DNA of 19,879 nucleotides from Bacteroidota bacterium (lineage in GTDB: Bacteria > Bacteroidota > Bacteroidia > Flavobacteriales > Weeksellaceae), in NCBI GenBank assembly GCA_023420435.1, contig JAEZWE010000011.1:1-19879 (forward strand), in the 5' to 3' direction. Below, one piece after another: positions 8,801 through 16,831 of this stretch; the stretch's first letter is position 1; each line of letters begins with the position of its first letter. The notes under the pieces were generated by a model. The model was not told the origin of the DNA. It did no database searches and worked only from the letters and a program-made list of their open reading frames with translations. The position numbers were made by a program, and so were the translations under genes.

Positions 8801-9994
8801 GACAATTTTGATGGAACTGTAAATCTTAATTTCTACAATGTTACGCAAGCTATCGTAAGTCCTTTAGCTGGAATGAATATAAGCTACTTTTTATCCAACG
8901 CAGATGCAATAGCAAATGTAAATGCATTGCCTTTAAATTATAGTTTCACTACTACAACAACTATTTATGTTAGGGTACAAACCTTAAATGGAGTTTGTCC
9001 ACCAGTATATTCGCAGCTTACTTTTACCATTGGAAATAAAGTTCCATTAATAACTCAGGCTGCAGTTGCCGATATTTGCGATATCGATTTAAGCGGTAGT
9101 GAAAGTGTTAATCTTACTACTTTTAAAAATTTGTTCACCGCAGATCCAACAGTTTCGCTTACATTTTTTAACAATTTGGCTGATGCTCAAAACAATGCTA
9201 ATAGTGTTCCTGCAACACAAAATATTAGTGGGACAAGCGTTTTCTTTGTTAGATTTACAAGTCCAAACTTTTGTCCAAGTACAGCACAATTAACAGTGAG
9301 CTTAAAATCCCCTCAATCTTCTTCAATTTTAATGGATAAAACCATCTGTCCAGGAACACAAACTGTTTTAGACGCTGGACCCGGTTTTACAAGTTATCTT
9401 TGGAGTAATGGTTTAACGACTTCAAGTATTACAGTAGGAGTAGGAAATTATTATGTGGATTTATCTTCAGCAAATGGCTGTGTTTACAGACAGCATGTGG
9501 TTGTAAGTGCTGCACCAACTGCTGTAATTACAAGCGTTGATGTTAACGGATCAAATGTTACGGTTAATGTTACAGGAGGAACGCCACCTTATCAATATTC
9601 ATTGGATGGAGTAAATTATCAGGATTCTAACATCTTTACAGGACTAAGAAAAGGTTTTCATACCGTTTATGTAATTTCCGCTGACCGATGTGAACCGGTG
9701 AAAAAAGATTTTACCATTTTAGGTCTTTTAAATGCTATTACCCCAAATGATGACGGTATTAATGATGTTTTAGATTATTCTGAATTATCATTGAAAGAAA
9801 ATGTATCTATTGAAATTTATGACCGATATGGCGCATTGATTCATAAGTCAAAAGCCGGAAATTATGTTTGGGATGGAAAATTAAGAGGACTTCCACTAAA
9901 TACAGATTCCTATTGGTATAAAATTCAGTGGACGGAACCTGATACAAAAGAAAATGTTATTTATACGGGTTGGATACTGGTAAAAAACAGATGA
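5885..9994 (+). CDS. Modular T9SS type B surface protein, paralogue 1 (IgGFc-binding-like)
   Basis: A 1369-aa exported protein. The signal peptide ends GFAQ, giving a mature Gln start. Residues about 115-345 resemble the IgGFc_binding domain (PF17517): ATEDNTVVTL, LNKGQSY, GAKIVATKPISVTNGN, ATENATQLNVNG. Then come an Ig-like domain (about 473-515, SYQWYYN...GNYTV), a Big_9/cadherin-like domain (about 533-618, TTGQITYTPN) and one A-type repeat (about 619-700). Two copies of a 256-aa cassette follow, each with two Cys-flanked B repeats and an Ig-like domain with AYLWSNGATT/SYLWSNGLTT. A SprB-like repeat (VTGGTPPYQYSLDG, about 1224-1237) and a CHU_C type B sorting domain (about 1282-1369; PNDDGIND, YDRYG, GWILVKNR) end the protein. 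It is therefore expected to cross the outer membrane by the T9SS and be surface-bound or released. Adhesion is a plausible role, but the ligand is unknown. The ATG at 5885 was chosen over 5849 because it starts a canonical signal peptide. Confidence 0.9.
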   Translation: MKKIFSLLLFFYGLFGFAQLDTDHWFAPIPARAGIGGYEGYLYLSTNETTPFQVTIYSNNSVFTTTTISKGNPAQISIPSNLMMGLPQADLFTSSTKGLNLKASKKFFANYRFAITNHAEIITSKGLAGLGTTFYAGMAPNTAAASYVSSAISVIATEDNTVVTLSNYDPGVIFSDGISSPTRTFTLNKGQSYMMDVVSTATPSNLEGLVGAKIVATKPISVTNGNFNGIYTVFNSSNNDVLMDQSVPTDRLGKDFVVVKGNGPVSSGMEAVLVIATENATQLNVNGSPFGLPLNEGDFTIIPGTSYINQGSGHYNVGINADKNIYVYQLLTGTASGNVYPAGGFNYIPPLSCFLPNKVDEVGFINSIGFTTYDTKLNIITQTGAAVTLNGTALAASTGPFPVSGNPNWVSYSVPNVTGTVTVNSTKSVTAGIAAGSGAVGYGGYFAGFSSVPSITKTGDCYTGIRLQVDNSYDSYQWYYNDVAIPGANTYFINPELYGAGNYTVLITKNNCESKLTLPYNYTLCPPITTSTHTIGSCKNLIISPAFTNSTQPINPAATNVVGAPTNGTTSVNTTTGQITYTPNTGLTADTTDQFVYYIEGTGNPATFEYFKVIVNIDVLQTNNAALAGCAGSNGNGLFDLTSVSVSPDTGTTSTYYSNASLTNQISAPTAYSSPSGTVYVNVSSAFGCTKVAQINLTVNPSPNINTANYNGTICDVNFDGIIPVDFSTVTPQIVNSSANFNVRYYLVQADATAGNNNNLPNNWTYNANTVVYVRVDPTTGGCPPVFGQISFAIGDKVTLTTLDATTSICDNNLDNTENVNLNDYKNLFTANPLVTLSFYSTLNNAQNEVSPINASQNITAAGGVFYIRFQVANGCPNIAKLTINLIQPTTSSTLVNQTICANTTTTLNAGSGFTAYLWSNGATTPTITVGPGNYFVDLTSPNGCVYRQNVSVTGITQATINPQNFNTALCDDNFDGTVNLNFYNVTQAIVSPLAGMNISYFLSNADAIANVNALPLNYSFTTTTTIYVRVQTLNGVCPPVYSQLTFTIGNKVPLITQAAVADICDIDLSGSESVNLTTFKNLFTADPTVSLTFFNNLADAQNNANSVPATQNISGTSVFFVRFTSPNFCPSTAQLTVSLKSPQSSSILMDKTICPGTQTVLDAGPGFTSYLWSNGLTTSSITVGVGNYYVDLSSANGCVYRQHVVVSAAPTAVITSVDVNGSNVTVNVTGGTPPYQYSLDGVNYQDSNIFTGLRKGFHTVYVISADRCEPVKKDFTILGLLNAITPNDDGINDVLDYSELSLKENVSIEIYDRYGALIHKSKAGNYVWDGKLRGLPLNTDSYWYKIQWTEPDTKENVIYTGWILVKNR
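8021..8788 (+). repeat. Cassette copy 1 (B-B-Ig) in paralogue 1
   Basis: First unit of a direct repeat with a 768-bp (256-codon) period. It begins at TICDVNFDG and contains two B-type repeats (each with a Cys, an acidic loop, VYVRV/FYIRF and a GC motif) plus an Ig-like domain ending CVYRQNV. The repeat is obvious in protein and only moderate in DNA, so the duplication is not very recent. Confidence 0.8.
8789..9515 (+). repeat. Cassette copy 2 (B-B-Ig) in paralogue 1
   Basis: Second unit in direct orientation, beginning ALCDDNFDG and ending at the second CVYRQHV Ig domain. The order of elements equals copy 1: CPPV, FTIGNKV, KNLFTADP, FVRF, YLWSNG. The same cassette occurs once in paralogue 3 (about 15490-16215) and is absent from paralogue 2. 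Confidence 0.8.
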
Positions 9995-10041
9995 TTTATC
10001 ATTATGGTAAATTATATGTAATAAATTTCAAAAAAATCTAT

Positions 10042-10049
10042 TAAATTTG
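10042..10049 (+). promoter_or_regulatory. -7 promoter box of surface-protein paralogue 2
   Basis: TAAATTTG inside the shared 11-mer ATTAAATTTGT, ending 22 bp before the ATG, in the 77-bp gap after paralogue 1. No hairpin terminator precedes it, so read-through from paralogue 1 is also possible. Confidence 0.6.
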
Positions 10050-10071
10050 TAAAATCTTCAATTTATTTTAT

Positions 10072-13000
10072 ATGAAAAAATATTTACTTTTCCTTGTAAT
10101 GTTCTTTTTATCAATTGGGCAACTACACGCTCAAAAGGATATGGAACATTGGATCGCTCCTTATTTTGCCAGCACTACTGGTTACACCCATGGTTTATAC
10201 TTTTCAACAGATTCCGTAACTCCTTTTACAGTTGATATTTATAACAACAACACCATTATTAATACGGTAACCATTAGTAAAGGAAATCCTGCAACCTATA
10301 TCATGACTACTGCGCAGGCAAATCAATATCTTTTTGCTAATGCTGATGCAGATGCTTTAACGGTAAAAACAAGAGGTATCTATACAAAGGGAACAAAACC
10401 ATACTTTCTCTCCCTAAGAATGTACCAATCTGCGCACGGAGAAATTCTTACTTCAAAAGGTAAAGCTGGAACAGGTAACGTTTTTTATGCTGCACCTGCA
10501 CCAATTACAGGAACTTCTTCTGCAATGAATTTCACCACAGGTATTTTGGCAACAGAAGATAATACTTCCGTAACCGTATCCAGTTATGATGCCAATATCA
10601 GATTTGTAAACGGTCCTACATCCAATACCCCTACTTCTTATACATTTACGCTTCAGAAAGGAGAATCTGTTCTCTTTGCCGGAGAAGCTAATATTGTTGC
10701 CAATAGAACCGGTTTTATTGGAGCAAAAATAGAATCAACCAAACCTATTACCGTTACTAATGGTAATGCTAATGGTATGTTTGGAACTACTAATACAACT
10801 TCGGGATCCGATCTTATTTTGGACCAATCCGTGCCTGTTGACAAATTAGGCAGTACTTTTGCGATGATCAGAAGTTTGACTTATCTTGGAGACACCGCTA
10901 ATATGGAAGGTGGAATTATTGTAGCAACTGAAAACAATACTCAAATTTTCCTAAACGGTAGCCCAACAGCAATTGCAACTATTAATGAAGGAGAATTTTA
11001 CAGAATTTTAAGCAATAACTACATTAATGCAGCAGGAACACATTATAATATGTTCATTGCCACATCCAAAAATGCTTACTTATATCAACTTCTAGGAACT
11101 GGTGATAATTCTAGTGGAACCAATACCGGTGGTTTTAACTACATTCCACCTTTGAACTGTTATCTTCCAAGAAAAATTGATGAAATTGGTAACGTTCATT
11201 TGATGCCTAACAGTACCTATACCAATACCATGAAATTGAACATTGTTACAGAAGCTGGAGCTACTGTTCAGGCTTTGAATGGTGTTACTCCTTTAACCTT
11301 ATTGGGTCCGTTTTCATTAGCTGGTTCTACAAACTGGGTTACTTATGAAGTTCCAGGGGTAACAGGAAATTTATCTGTTACCTCAACAAAAGCTGTTACA
11401 GCAGGAGTAAATGGAGGTTATTCAACAGCGGGATATGGAGGATATTTTGCAGGTTTTTCCTCTTTACCTCTTATTACCCGAAACAATCAAGAATGTATTC
11501 CAGGAATGGTTATTTCCGTGGATGATTATTTTGAAACTTACCAGTGGTTCTTTAATGGTGTTGCTATTACAGGAGCCAATACACCATCTTACACTCCAAC
11601 TCAACCTGGGGTTTATACATGTACAGTAAGTATTAGTGGTTGTGCTCCTGTAACAACGCCTCCTTACGAAGTTTTTTCTTGTCCTGTTCTTACTACAGTA
11701 AACGTAAATGTTTGTAATTCTAAAACATTTACACCACAGTTTTCCGCATCGCAGCAAACCATTGATTTGGCTACCATCACAATAACGACTCCTCCAACCA
11801 ATGGAACTGCAGCTGTAGATCCTACCACTGGTGTTATAAGTTATACGCCAAATCCTGGTTATATTGGGTTGGATACCTTTGTATATTCATTCAACAGTAC
11901 CGTTCCAACGTTTTTTGACAGCGAGATTGTTACGGTAAATGTTAACAATGTTCTTCTAGAGACTTATGAGGACACATTAACTTCTTGCCCTTATAACGGT
12001 GTAGCTTTATACGATTTAACCACTGCAGATGTTACTGCTTTTACGCCTCCGTTTACTAAAAAATATTATCATTCTTTGCTTGATGCCCAGAATGGAACTA
12101 ACGAAATCGTAAATCCAACACTTTACACCTCAGCCAATGGTTTTGCTTATGTTAAAGTAACCACTCCTGAAGGATGTACAGATTATGCAAAAATTAATTT
12201 GGAATTTTATCCTGTACCGACTGTTACTGACGCTACGATAGCTTCATGTTTTATTGAGTTGAATCCTACTACTGCTTCATTTGATTTAGAGACAGCGAAT
12301 GTGAGCAATGATGCAGGTATTACAAAAATATACTATCCTTCTTTAACAGACGCTCAAAATGGAACTAATGCTATCGTTAACTATAACACCTACATTTCTA
12401 CAAGCACGGATGTTTATGTAAGAGTTATTAGTCCTGATATGTGTTATTCTATAGCTAAAATTACTTTGGATGTTATTGAGCCTGTTTACTCATTAGTTCT
12501 TAAAGATAAAGTGATCTGTATTGAAGATAAAACAACATTGGATGCAGGTCCTGGTTTTGAATCCTATCTTTGGAGCACTGGAGCAACAACGCAAAGTATT
12601 TCTAATGTGTCTGTTGGAGAATATTCGGTTATCTTAACAACAGAAGGCTGCCCTACATTACAGAAAGTAAAAGTTATTAAATCTCCATCACCAATTATTA
12701 CTGATGTTGATATTAATAATAATACGGTTACAGTCAATGTTACGGGAGGAACTCCACCTTATCAGTATTCATTAGATGGAATTAACTGGCAGGAATCAAA
12801 TGTTTTTCCAAATTTACAAAGAGGAGAAAACACCTTCTATGTTATTGATACTTATGATTGTGATCCTATAACTATTGATGTTACCGTCCCTAATCTTGTA
12901 AATGCGATTACCGCTAATAATGACGGAATTAACGATTACATCGATTATAGTGCATTAGCTTATAAAAAAGATTTGAAATTCTCAATCTACGACCGTTACG

Positions 13001-13173
13001 GCAATCAAGTTAGTCTTGGTGACAAGAAGAACAATTATCGCTGGGATGGAAGATTTAATGATAAAAAAGTTTATACCGGAACCTATTGGTATCAAATTAA
13101 CTGGACAGAAAACAATGCAGAAGAAACAAAAGTTAAATATACTGGTTGGATTCTTGTAAAAAACAGAGAATAA
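10072..13173 (+). CDS. Modular T9SS type B surface protein, paralogue 2 (IgGFc-binding-like)
   Basis: A 1033-aa exported protein, the shortest of the three paralogues. The signal peptide ends LHAQ, again leaving Gln first. The IgGFc-binding-like region holds ILATEDNTSVTV (about 156-167), TLQKGESV, GAKIESTKPITVTNGN and ATENNTQIFLNG. It is followed by an Ig-like domain (about 487-533, TYQWFFNG), a Big_9-like domain (about 574-607, PTNGTAAVDPTTG) and two A-type repeats (about 630-714 and 720-803, both with FDL/YDL, DAQNGTN and a YVKV/YVRV strand). Then come an Ig-like domain (about 812-870, SYLWSTGATT), a SprB-like repeat with VTGGTPPYQYSLDG, and a CHU_C type B T9SS sorting domain (about 941-1033, YDRYGNQV, GWILVKNRE). 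It lacks the B-B-Ig cassette of its neighbours, and its sorting domain has TANNDGIND instead of the usual TPNxDG. A strong terminator follows. Export and surface location are well supported; ligand and role are unknown. Confidence 0.9.
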   Translation: MKKYLLFLVMFFLSIGQLHAQKDMEHWIAPYFASTTGYTHGLYFSTDSVTPFTVDIYNNNTIINTVTISKGNPATYIMTTAQANQYLFANADADALTVKTRGIYTKGTKPYFLSLRMYQSAHGEILTSKGKAGTGNVFYAAPAPITGTSSAMNFTTGILATEDNTSVTVSSYDANIRFVNGPTSNTPTSYTFTLQKGESVLFAGEANIVANRTGFIGAKIESTKPITVTNGNANGMFGTTNTTSGSDLILDQSVPVDKLGSTFAMIRSLTYLGDTANMEGGIIVATENNTQIFLNGSPTAIATINEGEFYRILSNNYINAAGTHYNMFIATSKNAYLYQLLGTGDNSSGTNTGGFNYIPPLNCYLPRKIDEIGNVHLMPNSTYTNTMKLNIVTEAGATVQALNGVTPLTLLGPFSLAGSTNWVTYEVPGVTGNLSVTSTKAVTAGVNGGYSTAGYGGYFAGFSSLPLITRNNQECIPGMVISVDDYFETYQWFFNGVAITGANTPSYTPTQPGVYTCTVSISGCAPVTTPPYEVFSCPVLTTVNVNVCNSKTFTPQFSASQQTIDLATITITTPPTNGTAAVDPTTGVISYTPNPGYIGLDTFVYSFNSTVPTFFDSEIVTVNVNNVLLETYEDTLTSCPYNGVALYDLTTADVTAFTPPFTKKYYHSLLDAQNGTNEIVNPTLYTSANGFAYVKVTTPEGCTDYAKINLEFYPVPTVTDATIASCFIELNPTTASFDLETANVSNDAGITKIYYPSLTDAQNGTNAIVNYNTYISTSTDVYVRVISPDMCYSIAKITLDVIEPVYSLVLKDKVICIEDKTTLDAGPGFESYLWSTGATTQSISNVSVGEYSVILTTEGCPTLQKVKVIKSPSPIITDVDINNNTVTVNVTGGTPPYQYSLDGINWQESNVFPNLQRGENTFYVIDTYDCDPITIDVTVPNLVNAITANNDGINDYIDYSALAYKKDLKFSIYDRYGNQVSLGDKKNNYRWDGRFNDKKVYTGTYWYQINWTENNAEETKVKYTGWILVKNRE

Positions 13174-13191
13174 TACTATAAATTGAAGAAG

Positions 13192-13221
13192 AAAGCACGG
13201 TTTTTGAAACCGTGCTTTTTT
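13192..13221 (+). terminator. Rho-independent terminator after paralogue 2
   Basis: A perfect 12-bp stem (AAAGCACGGTTT with AAACCGTGCTTT), a 3-nt loop TTG and six T. It separates transcription of paralogues 1-2 from paralogue 3. Confidence 0.94.
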
Positions 13222-13289
13222 GTTTTATAAAAAACCTTTTTCTGTGCAACCATTATTTCAAAAATGCATCTATAGTTTAATATTATTAT

Positions 13290-13297
13290 TAAATTTG
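13290..13297 (+). promoter_or_regulatory. -7 promoter box of surface-protein paralogue 3
   Basis: TAAATTTG within the same 11-mer ATTAAATTTGT as at paralogues 1 and 2, ending 17 bp before the ATG. With the terminator 70 bp upstream, it makes paralogue 3 an independent transcription unit. Confidence 0.6.
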
Positions 13298-13314
13298 TAG
13301 TACATCCTGTTTTA

Positions 13315-16300
13315 ATGAAAATAAAATTACTCTTTCTTTTTATATTTTTTTCCTTCTCAAATGTTTTTGCACAATTAGATAGGGAACATTGGTTTGCACC
13401 CATGGTAGATCGATCAACAAATCCGAATCCTTTTCAAAAAGTCTATCTATCGACCAACCGAACTACTCCATTTCCGGTAAGTATTTACAACAACAACAAT
13501 TTAATTGGAACAGTTACTATAAGCAAGGGAAATCCTCAAAAATTTGACATTCTGCGTTCTTATATTATCACAACTTTACAAAGTGATTTGTTTACTCCTA
13601 CCACAAAAGGAATTTATTTAAAAGCTGAATTTCCTTTTTATGCCAATTTAAGATTTTCAGTTTTTCAACATGCTGAAATTATTACTTCAAAAGGCATCCC
13701 ATCAACAGGAACTAAATTTTATGCTGCCATGACTCCGATAACGGTCAGTAATAATATTTTAAATTTTACGACGGGAATTTTAGCTACTGAAGATAATACA
13801 ACCGTTACTGTTTCAAATTACAAACCTACCGTTCAATTTTCTAACGGAACTACCGGAACTACCAACCCTACCATTACTTTTACTTTAAATAAAGGACAAT
13901 CTTACATTATTGAAGGATCTGGAGCCAATAATACAGATGGTTTTATAGGGGCAAAAATTGTTTCAAACAAACCTATCAATGTTACCAATGGTAATTTTAA
14001 TGGGCAATACGCTGGAAATTTCCCAAACAGTTCAGATATTGAAATGGATCAATCAGTTCCCGTAAATCAATTAGGAAATGAATTCGCCCTTGTAAAAGGA
14101 AATGGTACGATAGGAATTAATATGGAAGGAGCAATTGTAATTGCCACCGAAAATAACACTCAAATTTTTGTAAATGATGAAATACCACCATTAGCCACCC
14201 TAAATGAAGGTCAATATTTTGTCATTCCAGACACCAAATACCGACTCCAGGGTTCTAATCATTATAATTTACGGATAAGAACAACCAAAAATGCTTATGT
14301 TTATCAAACGTTAGCTGGTGAACCAAGTGGCGGTGTTGCTACCGGAGGTTTTAATTTTATACCTGCGCTTAACTGTTATCTTCCTAAACAAATCAACGAA
14401 TTAGGTTTAATTGATGAAAATTATCTAGTATCTTCCAATAATCCCAACGGAATTTTAAATATTCCCACAAAATTAAATTTAGTAACAGAAACAGGAGCTG
14501 TAGTTACGGTAAATGGGGTAGCTCCACCTTCTTCAACTGGCCCATTTCCTATGGCAGGAACTGCAAATTGGGTTACTTACGGCATCCCAAATGTTTCAGG
14601 AAATATCACTGTAAATTCTACAAAAGCAATTACTGCTGGAATTACAGCAGGAAGTGATGTCGCGGGATATGGAGGCTTTTTTGCCGGATTTCCTACACAG
14701 CCAATCATTATTAAAACAGGAACAAACTGTTTTCCGGGAATGACTTTAACCGTAGATCCAATTATTTATGACAGTTATCAATGGTATAACAACGGAATTT
14801 TGATTCCCGGACAAACCGGTTCTTCTATAAATCCTACAGAGCCTGGAAATTACACTGCTTCTGTAACCATGGGAAGCTGTGCTCCACTAATTACAGAGCA
14901 ATATAAGGTTACAAAATGTCTCGTAAGTTCAAGTTCAAGTTATTCTATTTGTACAAATCAAACCATAACTCCAGTTTTATCTAATCCTTCAATTCCACAA
15001 GCAATTGTTCCATCTTCTGTTAATATAACTTCAGCGCCAACATTAGGAACTGCAACCATAGATTCAACAACAGGAGTCATTACTTATACTCCAACAACAC
15101 CTAATGTTGCAGGAACTGATACTTTCACTTACAATTTTTGTGGAAACCATCCTGACTTTCCAGAATGTGAAACGGTAACAGTAACCATTAACATTCTGCA
15201 AATTCCTGTAAATAACGCTACACTTAATGCTTGTAATATTAATGGACAAGGAACTTTTGATCTCACTTCTGCAAATGTTACCACACAAACCAATGTAACA
15301 TTAACCTACTATCCAACATTTGCAGACGCACAAAATGATAATGTAGCCAATGCTATTGTTACACCAAATATTTATACAGCAAGTGCGGGAACCATTGTTT
15401 ATGTGTTAGTAAAATCTCCGCAAGGCTGTAAAAGCATTGCTCAAATTACCTTAAATTTATTTCCTTTAGCTTCTGTTATTGATTTTACGCAAACCAATTG
15501 TGATGATAATTTAGATGGTTTCGTTAATGTAAATCTTTCGAATATTACGCCTCTGGTTTTAACAAACGCTACTTATTTTGCGGTGAGATATTATCCAACT
15601 TTAGTGGATGCAAATGCAGGAAACACCAATACGCTTCCAAATAATTGGACCTATTCAGTAAATACAACGATTTACATTCGTGTTGATTCGCCTGATGGTT
15701 GTGCTCCTGTAGTAAAACCTTTAAATTTTTTAATTGGAGATAAATTAAATTTGTTAACTACTGATATCACACATTCCGTTTGTGATGATGATTTAGATGG
15801 TGTGAAACAAGTTGATCTTTCACCATTTATTGGCGATTTTACAACAGATCCTGCTGTTACCGTAACTTATCATTCAAGTTTAATTGATGCTCAAAATGAT
15901 GCCGCTGCTATAACAAGTTCTGTATCTGTTAATACCATAGGTGCTTTTTATATTCGGTTTGAAAAAACGGGAGAATGTCCCAATATTGGAAAAATTAATA
16001 TTAATGTCAAAATTCCAAAAAAATCTGATTTAGCAGATTTAGAGATTTGTAACGGTACCAAAACAATTCTTAATGCAGGTGCTGGTTTCGAAGCTTATCT
16101 TTGGAGTACAGGTGAAACCACACAAAGTATCTCAAATGTCGGCATTGGAACTTATTGGGTAGATCTTACCTTCAATGGTTGCGTTTACAGACAAACTATC
16201 AATATTACGGCAGCTCCTCTTCCAGAAATTACTTCAATAGATATTAATCAAGGAAATGTCATCATTAATGTTACTGGTGGAACTCCACCTTATCAATATT

Positions 16301-16722
16301 CTTTAGATGGAATTAACTGGCAAATTTCTAATTTTTTCTACGATATTCCTCGTGGTGCCTATACTGCTTATGTAAAAGATTTCAAAGAGTGTGCAGTGGT
16401 TGAAAAAGACTTTTCTATCATCAATTTAATAAACGCCATTACACCAAATGGAGATGGACAAAACGAGGTTATTGATTATTCCGAACTATTAACCAAGCAT
16501 AAACCAGTTTTCAGAATTTTTGACCGCTACGGAAAAGAAATGTTTAATGGTACTGCTTCTAACCGATTTACCTGGAATGGTAAAACACAAAATGGAAGAC
16601 CTGTTCCAACAGCAACTTACTGGTATATTCTGCAATGGCAAGAACCCGGAACACAAACTTTTGTAAAACACACCAGCTGGCTTTTGGTAAAAAATAGAAA
16701 TGATAATTTCTTTGAAAAGTAG
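13315..16722 (+). CDS. Modular T9SS type B surface protein, paralogue 3 (IgGFc-binding-like)
   Basis: A 1135-aa exported protein. The signal peptide ends VFAQ. The IgGFc-binding-like region shows ILATEDNTTVTV (about 156-167), TLNKGQSYII, GAKIVSNKPINVTNGN and ATENNTQIFVND. Next are an Ig-like domain (about 485-525, SYQWYNNG), a Big_9-like domain (about 574-608, TTGVITYTP), one A-type repeat (about 626-719), and one B-B-Ig cassette (about 726-967) with CDDNLDG and CDDDLDG acidic loops and AYLWSTGETT. A SprB-like repeat with VTGGTPPYQYSLDG and a CHU_C type B T9SS sorting domain (from about 1038; TPNGDGQNE, FDRYG, SWLLVKNR) follow. Unlike its siblings it carries seven further residues (NDNFFEK) after the sorting domain. 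No strong terminator follows, so transcription could continue into the next two exported-protein genes. Molecular partner unknown. Confidence 0.9.
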   Translation: MKIKLLFLFIFFSFSNVFAQLDREHWFAPMVDRSTNPNPFQKVYLSTNRTTPFPVSIYNNNNLIGTVTISKGNPQKFDILRSYIITTLQSDLFTPTTKGIYLKAEFPFYANLRFSVFQHAEIITSKGIPSTGTKFYAAMTPITVSNNILNFTTGILATEDNTTVTVSNYKPTVQFSNGTTGTTNPTITFTLNKGQSYIIEGSGANNTDGFIGAKIVSNKPINVTNGNFNGQYAGNFPNSSDIEMDQSVPVNQLGNEFALVKGNGTIGINMEGAIVIATENNTQIFVNDEIPPLATLNEGQYFVIPDTKYRLQGSNHYNLRIRTTKNAYVYQTLAGEPSGGVATGGFNFIPALNCYLPKQINELGLIDENYLVSSNNPNGILNIPTKLNLVTETGAVVTVNGVAPPSSTGPFPMAGTANWVTYGIPNVSGNITVNSTKAITAGITAGSDVAGYGGFFAGFPTQPIIIKTGTNCFPGMTLTVDPIIYDSYQWYNNGILIPGQTGSSINPTEPGNYTASVTMGSCAPLITEQYKVTKCLVSSSSSYSICTNQTITPVLSNPSIPQAIVPSSVNITSAPTLGTATIDSTTGVITYTPTTPNVAGTDTFTYNFCGNHPDFPECETVTVTINILQIPVNNATLNACNINGQGTFDLTSANVTTQTNVTLTYYPTFADAQNDNVANAIVTPNIYTASAGTIVYVLVKSPQGCKSIAQITLNLFPLASVIDFTQTNCDDNLDGFVNVNLSNITPLVLTNATYFAVRYYPTLVDANAGNTNTLPNNWTYSVNTTIYIRVDSPDGCAPVVKPLNFLIGDKLNLLTTDITHSVCDDDLDGVKQVDLSPFIGDFTTDPAVTVTYHSSLIDAQNDAAAITSSVSVNTIGAFYIRFEKTGECPNIGKININVKIPKKSDLADLEICNGTKTILNAGAGFEAYLWSTGETTQSISNVGIGTYWVDLTFNGCVYRQTINITAAPLPEITSIDINQGNVIINVTGGTPPYQYSLDGINWQISNFFYDIPRGAYTAYVKDFKECAVVEKDFSIINLINAITPNGDGQNEVIDYSELLTKHKPVFRIFDRYGKEMFNGTASNRFTWNGKTQNGRPVPTATYWYILQWQEPGTQTFVKHTSWLLVKNRNDNFFEK

Positions 16723-16815
16723 TTTTTAACAAAATTTCTGAAATTTTCTTTAAAGTTTAACCTAACTTTAACCTGAAAACCAAATCTTATCTGTGTTTTA
16801 GGCCTAATTTGTTTT

Positions 16816-16823
16816 TAATTTTG
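16816..16823 (+). promoter_or_regulatory. -7 promoter box close to the start of the 266-aa protein gene
   Basis: TAATTTTG matches TAnnTTTG, but ends only 8 bp before the ATG at 16832, so the transcript would be leaderless or nearly so. A shorter variant, TAATTTG, lies 11 bp further upstream. Confidence 0.4.
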
Positions 16824-16831
16824 CCAATGCT

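Noticed and set aside
8021..9515. CRISPR-like or mobile direct repeats in paralogue 1
   Set aside because: The repeats are in-frame protein domain duplications of about 256 codons with diverged DNA, not short identical repeats with spacers, and no transposase is nearby.
13176..13403. Minus-strand 75-codon open frame between paralogues 2 and 3
   Set aside because: It spans a perfect terminator and the paralogue 3 promoter and start, has no family resemblance, and has no convincing promoter.
16731..16747. AAAATTT-CTG-AAATTTT hairpin after paralogue 3 as a terminator
   Set aside because: The stem is A/T only, 7 bp, without a clean T run after it; too weak to call, so read-through is left open.
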